From: Myxococcus llanfairpwllgwyngyllgogerychwyrndrobwllllantysiliogogogochensis
GTDB lineage: Bacteria; Myxococcota; Myxococcia; Myxococcales; Myxococcaceae
Length of the DNA stretch: 64,000 nucleotides
NCBI RefSeq assembly: GCF_006636215.1
Contig: NZ_VIFM01000012.1
Span: 25,247-89,246, forward strand
Direction: 5' to 3'
The translations under genes and the position numbers were made by a program. Below the pieces are notes generated by a model, which saw only the letters and a list, made by a program, of their open reading frames with translations, had not been told where the DNA came from and ran no database searches. This document shows positions 42,867-51,447 of this stretch, in pieces (position 1 is the first letter of the stretch; each line of letters begins with the position of its first letter).

Positions 42867-43391
42867 ATGACTCGCGAACCCTCCATCTCAGCCCCCGCCG
42901 TCGCCACCGACCGCATCCGCGAGGAAGGGAGCGCGGCCCCGGTGGCGGCCCATGGAACACCCATCCCGAGTCTTGAGCGGGTGGGAGTCCTCTACGCGCG
43001 GCTCGCGCTCGGGGCCGCGTTCCTGTCGGCGGTCGCCAGCCGCTTCGGCGTATGGACGGGGAACCTCGGTCTGGCGAGGTTCGACAACTTCATTCGCTAC
43101 ACGGCCGAGGTCAACGCGTTCATGCCCGCGTCGACCATTCCATTCCTCGCCTGGTCCGCGACCGCCGCCGAGCTGTTCCTGGGCACCGCGTTGGTCCTCG
43201 GGCTCTGGCCACGCCGGGTGGCCCTCGGCAGCGCCCTGCTCCTGGCGATGTTCGGCACGGCCATGGCCGTCTCCCAGGGACTCAAGTCGCCGCTGGACTA
43301 CTCGGTGTTCTCGGCCTCCGCGGGAGCACTCCTCCTCGCGAGCGCGGCTCGCGGGACCGGGCACCCTCGTTCAAGCCCGCCTCGCGGCTGA
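42867..43391 (+). CDS. DoxX-like integral membrane protein
   Basis: 174 residues with about 35 polar N-terminal residues, then four hydrophobic helices: VGVLYARLALGAAFLSAVAS, IPFLAWSATAAELFLGTALV, LGSALLLAMFGTAMAVSQGL and a final SVFSASAGALLLASAA. Helix 1 with R-LALG-A-F and the glutamate within helix 2 (TAAELFLG) are typical of the DoxX/DoxD family of small quinone-associated membrane proteins. GGGAGACCTC precedes the ATG. The function of this copy is unknown. Its last 21 bases overlap the end of the convergent gene. Confidence 0.65.
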   Translation: MTREPSISAPAVATDRIREEGSAAPVAAHGTPIPSLERVGVLYARLALGAAFLSAVASRFGVWTGNLGLARFDNFIRYTAEVNAFMPASTIPFLAWSATAAELFLGTALVLGLWPRRVALGSALLLAMFGTAMAVSQGLKSPLDYSVFSASAGALLLASAARGTGHPRSSPPRG

Positions 43392-43865
43392 AAGCCGGGC
43401 CTCCCCCAGCCGTCCGCCCACCCAGGCGCACGGCATCACCGTGGCGATGAGCAGCAGCGGATACCAGGTGGGGCCGAACTCGGGACCTTTGCCCCACGTC
43501 GCCACGGCGCCCAGGGTGCTCAAGGCCAGCCCCACGACACCGAGCCACAACACGTGGCGCATTGGCCTGTCCGGCGCGAGCCTCGCCGTCACGTAGAACC
43601 CGAGGATACCGAAGACGACGCGGTACGCCGTCGCCAACCCGAAGAGCGCATCCGACATGGGCTGCCCCACCGGGGGATAGATGCCCGTGGCATGCAGCAC
43701 CGCATCCGTCCCCGTGGAGAGCAGGGCATTCACGAGCAGCCCCGCGAGCACCGCACCCACGCTCCGGGCGACGCGACGGGCGGGCCGCCCCGTCCCCGTG
43801 ACACCCGAGTCATTTCTCACCGCCACCTGGGACACATCCGCCTCGACCGACGCCTTCGCTCGCAT
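43371..43865 (-). CDS. Four-helix membrane hypothetical protein
   Basis: 164 residues from the ATG at 43865 (GGAGG upstream). A polar start, then four hydrophobic helices: SVGAVLAGLLVNALLSTGTD, VFGILGFYVTARLA, VLWLGVVGLALSTLGAVATW and WYPLLLIATVMPCAWVGGRL. It resembles a widespread family of small bacterial integral membrane proteins (TDAVLHATGIYPP after helix 1 and a cytosolic R-x-M-R-H turn). Possible role with the DoxX-like neighbour or independent; not recognised. It overlaps the convergent gene by 21 bp. Confidence 0.6.
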   Translation of the reverse strand: MRAKASVEADVSQVAVRNDSGVTGTGRPARRVARSVGAVLAGLLVNALLSTGTDAVLHATGIYPPVGQPMSDALFGLATAYRVVFGILGFYVTARLAPDRPMRHVLWLGVVGLALSTLGAVATWGKGPEFGPTWYPLLLIATVMPCAWVGGRLGEARLSAARRA

Positions 43866-44001
43866 GCGCAGAACCTCCGACCTCGAATCCGCTTTCAATT
43901 CGAGGTCGGAATGGGCCGCGCGAATTCGACATCCCCGCGCACGAATTCCGCCCCTTCGAGGGGCGCTTGCCTGACGGACCTCGGCCCGCACCCCTGGCCG
44001 G

Positions 44002-44409
44002 TCAGCTCATCTTCTCCAGGAGGGCTCGCAACTCCGCCTGCTGTGCGGCGCTCAGCCGCCCGAGCTTCTCGCCGAACGCCTCGGAGAGCAGCGCGGTGCC
44101 CTGCTGCATCACCTTGCGGCCAGCCGGGGTCAGCTGCAGCCGGTGCCGCCGCAGGTCCTCGGTGTCAATTTCACGGCGCAGGAAGCCCGCGGCCTCGAGC
44201 CGCTTCACGTACAGCGTCACCGACGGCTTGGGGATGCAGAGGGATGCCGCCAGCTCGGCCGGATAGGGGTGGGCATCCACCTCCGCGAGCACGAACAGCT
44301 CCTTCGTCTCGAGCCCCAGTGCGGTGATGTCGGAGGCGACACTGGAAATCACCGCCATCAACAGCCGGTGGTTGAGCGACCAGATTCTCGCCGCGTCGAT
44401 TTTCGCCAT
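44002..44409 (-). CDS. MarR-family transcriptional regulator
   Basis: 135 residues with MarR winged helix: DITALGLETKELFVLAEVDA, PYPAELAASLCIPKPSVTLY, VKRLEAAGFLRREIDTEDLR and RHRLQLTPAGRKVM (wing). A dimerising C-terminal helix follows. There is a Cys in the recognition region (ASLCIPKP), so oxidation sensing is possible but only an inference. It is divergent from an aldo/keto reductase gene and probably controls it from the inverted repeat between them. Confidence 0.85.
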   Translation of the reverse strand: MAKIDAARIWSLNHRLLMAVISSVASDITALGLETKELFVLAEVDAHPYPAELAASLCIPKPSVTLYVKRLEAAGFLRREIDTEDLRRHRLQLTPAGRKVMQQGTALLSEAFGEKLGRLSAAQQAELRALLEKMS

Positions 44410-44426
44410 GGCACCTTGCGAGGAAA

Positions 44427-44462
44427 TTGGTTCAACATTAATCCAATTCCATCTTGAACTAA
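44427..44462. promoter_or_regulatory. Candidate MarR operator
   Basis: TTGGTTCAA (44427-44435) and TTGAACTAA (44454-44462) are inverted with 8 of 9 positions matching. Inner AATTGG/CCAATT (44425-44430 and 44443-44448) is also inverted. It sits in the 93-bp divergent promoter region. Confidence 0.5.
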
Positions 44463-44502
44463 CTCGTCGTCCCTACAATGTAGCACGCCCCTGGAGCCGT
44501 CC

Positions 44503-45588
44503 ATGCCTCTCAACCACTACGTGACGCTCGGCCGCTCAGGCCTGCGCGTGAGCCCGCTGTGCCTCGGTGCCATGACTTTCGGTGAAGACCTCGGCTGGGG
44601 GACGAGCGTCGAGGAATCCCAGCACATCATCGACCGGTACATCGAGCTCGGCGGCAACTTCATCGACACCGCGAACTTCTACACGAAGAGCCACTCCGAG
44701 AAGATCATCGGCGACCACGTCGGGCGCCACCCGGCGCGACGGGACAGGCTCGTCATCGCGACGAAGTTCAGCGGCAACCTCTACCCGGGGGACCCGAACG
44801 GCGGTGGCTCGGGCCGCAAGTCCATCATCTCCGCGTGCGAGAACTCGCTGCGCCGGCTGCAGACCGACTACATCGACCTCTACTGGCTGCACAACTGGGA
44901 CATCCACACGCCCATCGAGGAGACGATGGCCGCGCTCGAGGACCTGGTCCGGGCCGGCAAGGTCCGCTACCTCGGCGTCTCGGACACGCCCGCGTGGAAG
45001 ATTGCCCAGGCCAATGTGATGGCGCACTTCCGGGGCTGGTCTTCCTTCATCGGGTTGCAGATTGAATACTCCCTGCTGGAGCGCAGCGTCGAGCAGGAGC
45101 TGGTGCCCATGGCGCTCGAGCTCGGGCTCGGCATCACCCCGTGGTCCCCGCTCAAGAGCGGCGCGCTCAGCGGTAAGTACACCCGAGCGAACGCCGGACA
45201 GCAGAAGGGCGACCGAGGCGCCTTCCTGGACCCGTACCTGAACGAGAAGACCTACGCCCTCATCGACGCGCTCGCGGCCATCGCCCGCGAGCATGGGAGC
45301 ACCGTGGCGCGCGTGGCGCTGGCCTGGGTGCAGGCACAGCCGGGCGTGAGTTCCACCATCATCGGAGCGCGGCGGCTGTCGCAGCTGGAGGACAACGTCG
45401 GCGCCCTCGAGGTGAAGCTGACGGCGGAGCAGCTCGGCCGCCTCGACGCGCTCACGAAGCCGACCTTCGGGTTCCCCCAGAGCATGCAGCCCATGTTCCC
45501 CAGCATCCACAATGGAGGCACGACGGTGAACGGCGTCTTCGCGGAGGCGTCCGGCTTCGGCGTGGTGAAGGGCGACAAGCCCTACTGA
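44503..45588 (+). CDS. Aldo/keto reductase
   Basis: 361-residue NADP(H)-dependent oxidoreductase of the YajO/Tas-like group. The catalytic tetrad is visible: Asp55 and Tyr60 in GGNFIDTANFYTKSHSEKII, Lys88 in VIATKFSGN, His130 in DLYWLHNWD. Residues about 200-245 hold the SPLKSGALSGKYT segment, and the late motif VSSTIIGARRLSQLEDN is the phosphate-binding signature. A barrel of the usual length; the substrate may be an aldehyde or alpha-keto compound formed under electrophile stress (inference from the MarR neighbour). Start is the ATG at 44503; the operator lies in the 93 bp before it. Confidence 0.9.
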   Translation: MPLNHYVTLGRSGLRVSPLCLGAMTFGEDLGWGTSVEESQHIIDRYIELGGNFIDTANFYTKSHSEKIIGDHVGRHPARRDRLVIATKFSGNLYPGDPNGGGSGRKSIISACENSLRRLQTDYIDLYWLHNWDIHTPIEETMAALEDLVRAGKVRYLGVSDTPAWKIAQANVMAHFRGWSSFIGLQIEYSLLERSVEQELVPMALELGLGITPWSPLKSGALSGKYTRANAGQQKGDRGAFLDPYLNEKTYALIDALAAIAREHGSTVARVALAWVQAQPGVSSTIIGARRLSQLEDNVGALEVKLTAEQLGRLDALTKPTFGFPQSMQPMFPSIHNGGTTVNGVFAEASGFGVVKGDKPY

Positions 45589-45616
45589 GGGGCCAGCGTG
45601 TGAGCCGACAAGGCGC

Positions 45617-47023
45617 TCAGCCCACCATGTCCGTGGACATGAACGCCAGGAGCAGCTGGATGAAGTCATCCCAGCTCCCTGGCGACTGCTCCCACTGCTG
45701 GAACTTCAGGTAGAGCGTCACGGCGTTCTTGTTCTGATTGCCGAGCCCCTGGGCCGTGGTGTCGAGGTCCAGGTTCGCGGTGTCCGCCAGGTCCTCCACG
45801 ATGCTCACGGCCTCCTGGAGCGAGGACGCCTCCTCGAGGACCTCGGTGTAGGTCTGAATGATTTCGTGGACCAGCTGCCCGACGGCCTTGCCCCATTGGG
45901 GCGGAGACTTGATGGACTTGAACTCCTCGATGAGCCCACTCAAGGGGTTTGACGAGGAGACAGTCAGATTCGAGTACTTCGCGGCGAGATCATGGAGGGA
46001 ATGAGCCAGCGCGCCAATGGCGGAGTTGGGGGTGCCTTCCGCGAGGAAGAGGTTCTTGGCGTTCTCGTTGAGGGTGTAGAGGATGGCCGAGGCGAGGTGT
46101 TGTTCGTTCTTGAATTTGCCAGTCAGCCCCAACGCCGAGGCCAGTACCTCCAAGTGCTTCCCGCCCGCGTTGTTCTGCTTGACCACGGCGTTCCAGACGG
46201 CCCGCAGCAGGTGCTGGGGGATGACGTGACGCCGATGCATCCAGACGCCGCTGATGTCCTTGATGCTGGGCATCGAGTTCTTGAAGTCCTGCCGGAAGTT
46301 GATGCGGCACGTGGACTGGAGGCTTTCGTCAACGAGGTACTTCGCCTTCCGCGCACGCACCGAGGCCAGCAGGGCCTTGCGAATCTCATTGGACTGCCGC
46401 GACAGGTTGTTCTCCCCACAGTAAGGGCAGTGCTGGGGGGCTGACTGCTCGATGCTGTAACAGATCATACAACCACAGATCAGACAGGCCAGCCCGATCG
46501 CCCCCACGTTCTTCTCGTCGGCTTTGACAAGCTCGAAGAGACCCTTTCCACAGAAGGGACAGCGCGAACTCTTGTGCCGGGTATCCGAGGCCCAGAGATT
46601 GAGGCAATCAAAGCCCTTGCACTGATAGATGTGGAAGAGCGTCTGTTTTTCGATGCGCTCTTCCCGGGAGAGGGTGACCTTCGGGGACTGGATGACGACG
46701 GTCTTCCTGGGCGTGATACTCTTGCTAGGGGCCTTGAATGGCTTGAAAGGGCTGGAGGTCGTGACGGTGGTGACGACCTCCATGTCGAGATCCGGATCCT
46801 CGTATACCTGGCTGCAACTGCCGCAGCACTGCACGGACATGCCCGCGACGTAATCCATCTTGGAGTTACAGCCCGTACAATTGTAGCGCGAGAGCTTCGG
46901 GAGGTTATCCGGAATGTCTTCCAGGAGCATGAGCCAGTTGGACTGCTCGCAGTAGGGGCAGACACTGCTCTTCTTCGATGAGAACCAGATCAGCTCGCAC
47001 TTCCGACACCCGTAGCAGTTCAT
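45617..47023 (-). CDS. Multi-zinc-ribbon protein with HNH-like motif (novel)
   Basis: 468 residues with AAGGGG before the ATG; cytosolic. The N-terminal about 210 residues carry at least six C-x-x-C pairs in ribbon arrangement (MNCYGCRKC, SVCPYCEQSNW, NCTGCNSKM, QCCGSCSQVYED, YQCKGFDCLNLWA, RCPFCGKGLFE, LACLICGCMICY, HCPYCGENN), so several zinc ribbons or a rubredoxin-like array. The second half has a distinctive WMHRRHVIPQHLLRAVWNAV with NNAGGKHLEVLASAL and NLFLAEGTPNSAIGAL. The R-R-H-V-I-P plus later N-x-F ... N-x-x-IG pattern recalls HNH/GHH-type nucleases and toxin domains; this is a weak match and no second His is certain. The C-terminal 140 residues are helical. I do not recognise the full-length family. 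Confidence 0.6.
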   Translation of the reverse strand: MNCYGCRKCELIWFSSKKSSVCPYCEQSNWLMLLEDIPDNLPKLSRYNCTGCNSKMDYVAGMSVQCCGSCSQVYEDPDLDMEVVTTVTTSSPFKPFKAPSKSITPRKTVVIQSPKVTLSREERIEKQTLFHIYQCKGFDCLNLWASDTRHKSSRCPFCGKGLFELVKADEKNVGAIGLACLICGCMICYSIEQSAPQHCPYCGENNLSRQSNEIRKALLASVRARKAKYLVDESLQSTCRINFRQDFKNSMPSIKDISGVWMHRRHVIPQHLLRAVWNAVVKQNNAGGKHLEVLASALGLTGKFKNEQHLASAILYTLNENAKNLFLAEGTPNSAIGALAHSLHDLAAKYSNLTVSSSNPLSGLIEEFKSIKSPPQWGKAVGQLVHEIIQTYTEVLEEASSLQEAVSIVEDLADTANLDLDTTAQGLGNQNKNAVTLYLKFQQWEQSPGSWDDFIQLLLAFMSTDMVG

Positions 47024-47226
47024 GCGGAAGCCCCTTGAGAGACGCCGCCGCTACAGCAACCGCCATGCCAGGGGTCCTGCCACGGGAATGCCCGTCGTCG
47101 GGGCGGAGCGTTGCGTTCCAACGCGCCCAGCCTGCGTTCCGCCAGGACGCGGAAAGCCCACGGTGGCAGGGAAGTCGTCGCCTCGGGCGACCTGCCGAAC
47201 CGACGACCTCCGGGGTGCGTCCGCCG

Positions 47227-48912
47227 CTACAACTCGTTGACGATGACGAGCCCGCGCACCGAGTCCACGAGGTACACGTAGCCATCGCCGGGGATACGGA
47301 CTCCGTAGTTGCCCTCGAAGACGCCATGGCTTCGTCCCGGGTCTGTCTCCCGGAAGGTGTTGAAGTGGGCGACCTGTCTCGGCTGGGTGGGGTTCGAGAC
47401 ATCCAGGACGCGCAGGCCCTCGTGGTACCAGGCGACGTAGAGCAGTTGGCCCCGCAGCAGCAGGTTGTGCATGGACACGACGGGCCGCATGCGGTGGGTG
47501 CCGATGAGGACGATGTTCGCCGGGTCCGTCACGTCGAGCACTCGCACGTGGGAGCCATTGAACTCTCCGCCCTCGAAGGCGATGGTGCGACCCGCGAAGG
47601 TCCCCACCGCGCTGTGGTGCGCGTAGCTGATGGCGTCGGGCCGGAAGTAGTCCCCCAGGTGGCGCACGTCGTTCAGGTCGGTGATGTCCATGATGGAGAA
47701 GCCCGACTCGGCGTTGCTGATGTAGAGGCGGCCCTGGTAGGCGAAGACGTCATGGGGACCGCTGCTGAAGCCTCCCGGCGTCGGCGTGACAATCTGGAGC
47801 AGCGTGGGCTCCAGGGGTTTGGAGACGTCGTAGACATAGGTCCCCGTGCCCGGAGCGTTGGCGTAGAGCCGGTCCGCGTCGACGAGCACGGTGTGGACGG
47901 TGTGAGGGCCCTCGGCTCGGCGCACGAACACGGGATTGGCCGGGTCGCTGATGTCGAAGATGACGAGCCCGGAGGAATTGCTGGCGATGTAGAGCGCATC
48001 TCCCCTGGCCCAGACGCCGTTCCACGACGTGTCGCCAGCAAGGCTCACCGTCTTCTTCAGGATGGGGTTGCGCCGGTCCCTCACGTCGAAGACGGTGAGC
48101 CCGCCCACCCGAGGCGGACCATCCAGCGAGACGACGTAGGCGTGCTCCTTGGCGACGAAGAGGTCCGCGGGCCTGCCGACGGAGGTGGCGGCCTCCGACA
48201 TGAGCGAGAGACCACCGGAGGACTCTCCCTCTCCGGCCGCCCAGGACATGCGATGGGCCACGAAGGTCCCGAGCGTCTTGCCGAACCGCGCGTCGCTGGA
48301 ACACGACACGTAGCAACCCGTGATGACGCCGGGCGACGGAACATGGCAGCCGGCGAACGAGGCGGTGGTGATGATGTCGCCCTCGGGAGTCGCAAGGGCG
48401 CGTCTTCCCGTGAGGAAGAACGTGCCGCCTTCCGTCACGCGGGCGATGACCGGCCCGCTGCCCAGCGCGTCCGGGGTGCCGTCGTCGTGGAGCCCGATGC
48501 TGATGGCGGAACGGGAGACCGTCGTGGTGGTGGGGCGGTTGGCGCGAACGCGCATCTCCCCTCGGAGGTTGACCTGGTAGATGCCCCGGCCCTCCACGCC
48601 GGAGAGTTCCTGGGCGGAGCAACTGGATGAATCAAAGGCCGTGAGGCTCTCGCAGAGGAGCGGATCGAGGCTCTCCGGATTGACGAACTGGCACGCGTCA
48701 TAGCGGCCGGTATCCACCCAGTCGCCCAGGTCCTCGAGCGCGGTGGCGGTGCCGTCCCACGGTGGAGGCCCGGCGTCGGGGGTGCCCGCGTCATCGGGCT
48801 GAGGGCCGGCGTCGACGCCTGGGGCGGAAGACCCACCGCAGGCGGAGAGCAGGGCCGGGAGCAGGACGCAGAGAGAGCGCCATGCTCCCAGGGAGAGCGA
48901 AAGAGTCTTCAT
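47227..48912 (-). CDS. LVIVD-repeat surface lipoprotein
   Basis: 561 residues from the ATG at 48912 (upstream Met rejected). Lipobox PALLSACG followed by a D/P/G-rich linker with repeated DAG-P motifs. An N-terminal about 190-residue region with five Cys (CQFVNPESLDPLLCESL, SSCSAQEL, AGCHVPSP, YVSCSSD) leads to a beta-propeller of about 300 residues made of LVIVD repeats: VGGLTVFDVRDRRNPILKKT, SSGLVIFDISDPANPVFVRR, TYVYDVSKPLEPTLLQIVT, GFSIMDITDLND, VRVLDVTDPANIVLIGTH, LRVLDVSNPTQPRQVAHF. Such propellers in myxobacteria and other delta-like bacteria are extracellular scaffolds for adhesion or carbohydrate contact. Single gene. Confidence 0.75.
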   Translation of the reverse strand: MKTLSLSLGAWRSLCVLLPALLSACGGSSAPGVDAGPQPDDAGTPDAGPPPWDGTATALEDLGDWVDTGRYDACQFVNPESLDPLLCESLTAFDSSSCSAQELSGVEGRGIYQVNLRGEMRVRANRPTTTTVSRSAISIGLHDDGTPDALGSGPVIARVTEGGTFFLTGRRALATPEGDIITTASFAGCHVPSPGVITGCYVSCSSDARFGKTLGTFVAHRMSWAAGEGESSGGLSLMSEAATSVGRPADLFVAKEHAYVVSLDGPPRVGGLTVFDVRDRRNPILKKTVSLAGDTSWNGVWARGDALYIASNSSGLVIFDISDPANPVFVRRAEGPHTVHTVLVDADRLYANAPGTGTYVYDVSKPLEPTLLQIVTPTPGGFSSGPHDVFAYQGRLYISNAESGFSIMDITDLNDVRHLGDYFRPDAISYAHHSAVGTFAGRTIAFEGGEFNGSHVRVLDVTDPANIVLIGTHRMRPVVSMHNLLLRGQLLYVAWYHEGLRVLDVSNPTQPRQVAHFNTFRETDPGRSHGVFEGNYGVRIPGDGYVYLVDSVRGLVIVNEL

Positions 48913-49109
48913 GAGGAGCCTCGGTGACAAAGCCATCCACGAAGGCGTGGAGGGTCATCCCCGATACGGCGAGGGAGGCGCCATGTTCCCCGGCGAGCCG
49001 CCGATGCTTGTCATCTGGCAACGGAATCCCCGCCAGCGCGCCGGGCCGCCCCACCTCGAGCCTCTTTGGTCCTCCCCTTGCAATTCAGGTGGGGACGCGG
49101 GGCTTCGCG

Positions 49110-51221
49110 TCACTTCACCTCGACGCCCGGCATCTGGCCGAGGCCCAGGTCAATCCACCCCGGCATGTTGTAGCTGGCCGTCGTGCCGTCCGTCCTCGTG
49201 GCCAGGGGGTTCTGGTCCACGTGGCCCGCGGTGCCCAGGCTCATGAAGAGCGTCGTGGGCATCGACTCCGGCGTGGCCTCCATCAACGTCATCGTGGTGG
49301 AGGGCACATCGGGCAGGTAGTCGTGCGTCGCGTCGAAGTCGCGATACGCGGTGAGCCAGGCCTCGTGGCTGTAGCCCGGGTCATTCGGCGTCATCGCCAG
49401 GGTGGCGAAGGGCTCACCCTCCGCCTTGAGCTTCTGACGCTGGGCCGCGAGCGCCGCGGGGTCGCTGGAGTCCGCGAAGAAGCCCACCACCATGTCCTGC
49501 GCCTGCCGGGCCGCGACGTTCTGCACGTTCGCCAGCCCCTCCGCGCCCGTCACGGTGATGGTGGTGTACTCGGTGCCGCCGTACTGGAGGATGTCCATGC
49601 TCATCCCCTCGAACTTCCGCGAGCCGTCCGGGTTGAGCGAGAACTGGATTTCAAACGAGTTGTCCGTGCCGGCCACCTTGCCCTCGGCCGTCACCGTCGT
49701 CTGGCCATTCACCGTCGTCACCGTCTGCGTCAGGCTCTCATCCCAGAACTGGTGCTCGAAGCCGACGAACTTCGTCAGGTGCAGCTCCGCGCTGAGCGAG
49801 CCCTCCTCGGACCAGGTCTGCTGGGTGCGCACGTCCAGGACCCCCGGGCCCGTCTGCGTGGGGAGCGTGCCCTCCCGGACGAAAGTCTCGTAGGCCGTGC
49901 GGCCCTCTGGCGTGGCCAGGTCGAACTCCACGCTCGCGGAGTTGCCCTGCGTGTAGCTGTGCTCCGAGCCGATGCCGCCGCCGACTTTTTGTCCCTTGAA
50001 GGTCAACTCCAGGCCCAGCTCCAGCTTCGACGTGAGCGTCTCCTCCGGGCCCACCGTCACGCGCACCGTGGTGTCTCCGGTGCGCTCCACCGCCACCGAC
50101 TGGGTCTGCTCCTTGCCGTTCTCCCCACTGAGCTTCAGGGGCCCGATGGACAGACCGCTCGACGTCGTCACGAAGTCGGAGGCGTCCATGACGAGCTTGC
50201 TGCCGGGCGGCAGCGCCAGCGGGTCGCTCAACGTGGGGACCTGGAAGCCGCCGGGGTTCATGATGAGCTGGCCAATCTCCCCCTCGGTGAGCGCGAGCTG
50301 GAAGCTGACCGACTTCTTGCTCCCGGACTCCGCGCCAATCTCCACGCCGAACGGGCCCACCTCGCCCGCCTCGATGCCCGCGCCGCCCTTGAGGCCACCG
50401 GTGGCATCGAACGTAACGGTGATGAGGTGCCGGCCGTCCGCGGTGGGCTCCGTGGGGTTCCAGCTCAGCTTGACCTCCGTCTCCGCGTAGGCGCCGCCGG
50501 AGATAGTGCCCTTCACCTCGCCCTTCTTCTTCTCCCCTTCCGCGGGCTTGAACTCGGCCTTGATGCCTACTTCGAGGGTGCCATCGGTGGAGATGTTGAC
50601 GGACGGCGTCAGGTCCACCAGCTCCTTCTTCTTCGTCGGGTCCGCCGCATCCCCCGTCGTCGTCGCCGCCGCGTCGTCCGCCACCGAGCGCGCCGCGGCG
50701 CCCGTCAGACCGAAGCCGTGGATGAGCGCCTCACGCGCGGGGCCCGGAGGCACGGACAGGATGCGCGCGAGCTGCGCGTCCGGCACCGCCACTGGCTGGC
50801 CGTAGGAGGAGTGCGTCGCCTTCCACTCGGCGAGGTTCGCGTACGTCTTGCCGGGCTCGTTCGGGTCGACGATGGCACCGCCCGGCTTGCGCACCAGCGC
50901 GTGGCCCACGCTGTCGCGCGAGTCGCTGAGCAGCAGCACCTGGTCCCCTGGCTTCGACAGCGTGTTGGCCTTCTCCAGGCAGTTGGCCTTGCCGTCGCCC
51001 AACACCTCCGTGCGCAGCGTGCTCGCCGGCCCCGCGCCGCCGAACAGGTCCATCGAGGGACGCCGACCCGACTGGAAGCTGCTGCGCCCCGAGTGGCCCG
51101 CCGCGGGCTCCTGCTTCGGCGCTGGAGGCGGAGGCGGTGGCGGCGGAGGGGGCGCGGCGGCGACGGTCGGCTGAGGCACGGCGGAAGGTGTCGGGGTGGC
51201 GGCGCGGCGAATCGGGGCCAT
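49110..51221 (-). CDS. Pro-rich non-secreted hypothetical protein with Cys-His-Asp module
   Basis: 703 residues with AGGAG 10 bases before the ATG. No signal peptide. The start is MAPIRRAATPTPSAVPQPTV followed by ten or more Pro in a row, unusual and like a spacer or export-related tail. Residues about 63-125 (TEVLGDGKANCLEKANTLSK, DQVLLLSDSRDSVGHALVRK, GGAIVDPNEPGKTYANL) have a C ... GHALV ... D-P-N order resembling papain-like or transglutaminase-like Cys-His-Asp proteases (inference). The rest is a long beta-rich region without known domains, with a strand pattern (SVEFDLATPEGRTAYETFVR, QTWSEEGSLSAELHLTKF). It may be a protein delivered to or placed on another cell. Not recognised. Confidence 0.55.
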   Translation of the reverse strand: MAPIRRAATPTPSAVPQPTVAAAPPPPPPPPPPAPKQEPAAGHSGRSSFQSGRRPSMDLFGGAGPASTLRTEVLGDGKANCLEKANTLSKPGDQVLLLSDSRDSVGHALVRKPGGAIVDPNEPGKTYANLAEWKATHSSYGQPVAVPDAQLARILSVPPGPAREALIHGFGLTGAAARSVADDAAATTTGDAADPTKKKELVDLTPSVNISTDGTLEVGIKAEFKPAEGEKKKGEVKGTISGGAYAETEVKLSWNPTEPTADGRHLITVTFDATGGLKGGAGIEAGEVGPFGVEIGAESGSKKSVSFQLALTEGEIGQLIMNPGGFQVPTLSDPLALPPGSKLVMDASDFVTTSSGLSIGPLKLSGENGKEQTQSVAVERTGDTTVRVTVGPEETLTSKLELGLELTFKGQKVGGGIGSEHSYTQGNSASVEFDLATPEGRTAYETFVREGTLPTQTGPGVLDVRTQQTWSEEGSLSAELHLTKFVGFEHQFWDESLTQTVTTVNGQTTVTAEGKVAGTDNSFEIQFSLNPDGSRKFEGMSMDILQYGGTEYTTITVTGAEGLANVQNVAARQAQDMVVGFFADSSDPAALAAQRQKLKAEGEPFATLAMTPNDPGYSHEAWLTAYRDFDATHDYLPDVPSTTMTLMEATPESMPTTLFMSLGTAGHVDQNPLATRTDGTTASYNMPGWIDLGLGQMPGVEVK

Positions 51222-51447
51222 GGACTCTCACTCCTCGGAGGCGGGCTGCGAACGCGGATAAAAAACCAATCGACCAATTTGTTTTAGCCGATTCTCCGCG
51301 CGTCCGGGTGAAAGTTGCTGTCAGTGGCCAATTTTCTGGCGTCAGCGGACGGGTTCCCGAGTTTCAGGGGCCCGCGCCATGGCCGATGTACGGCAAGGTA
51401 GGCGGACTCCGACCCGCTGAAAGGCAGCGGGGCATTCGCCGTGGCGG

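Noticed and set aside
45617..47023. Assignment as a confirmed HNH nuclease
   Set aside because: Only the R-R-H-V-I-P stretch and a loose N-x-F ... IG motif fit; the second catalytic His is not visible, so the claim is left as a question.
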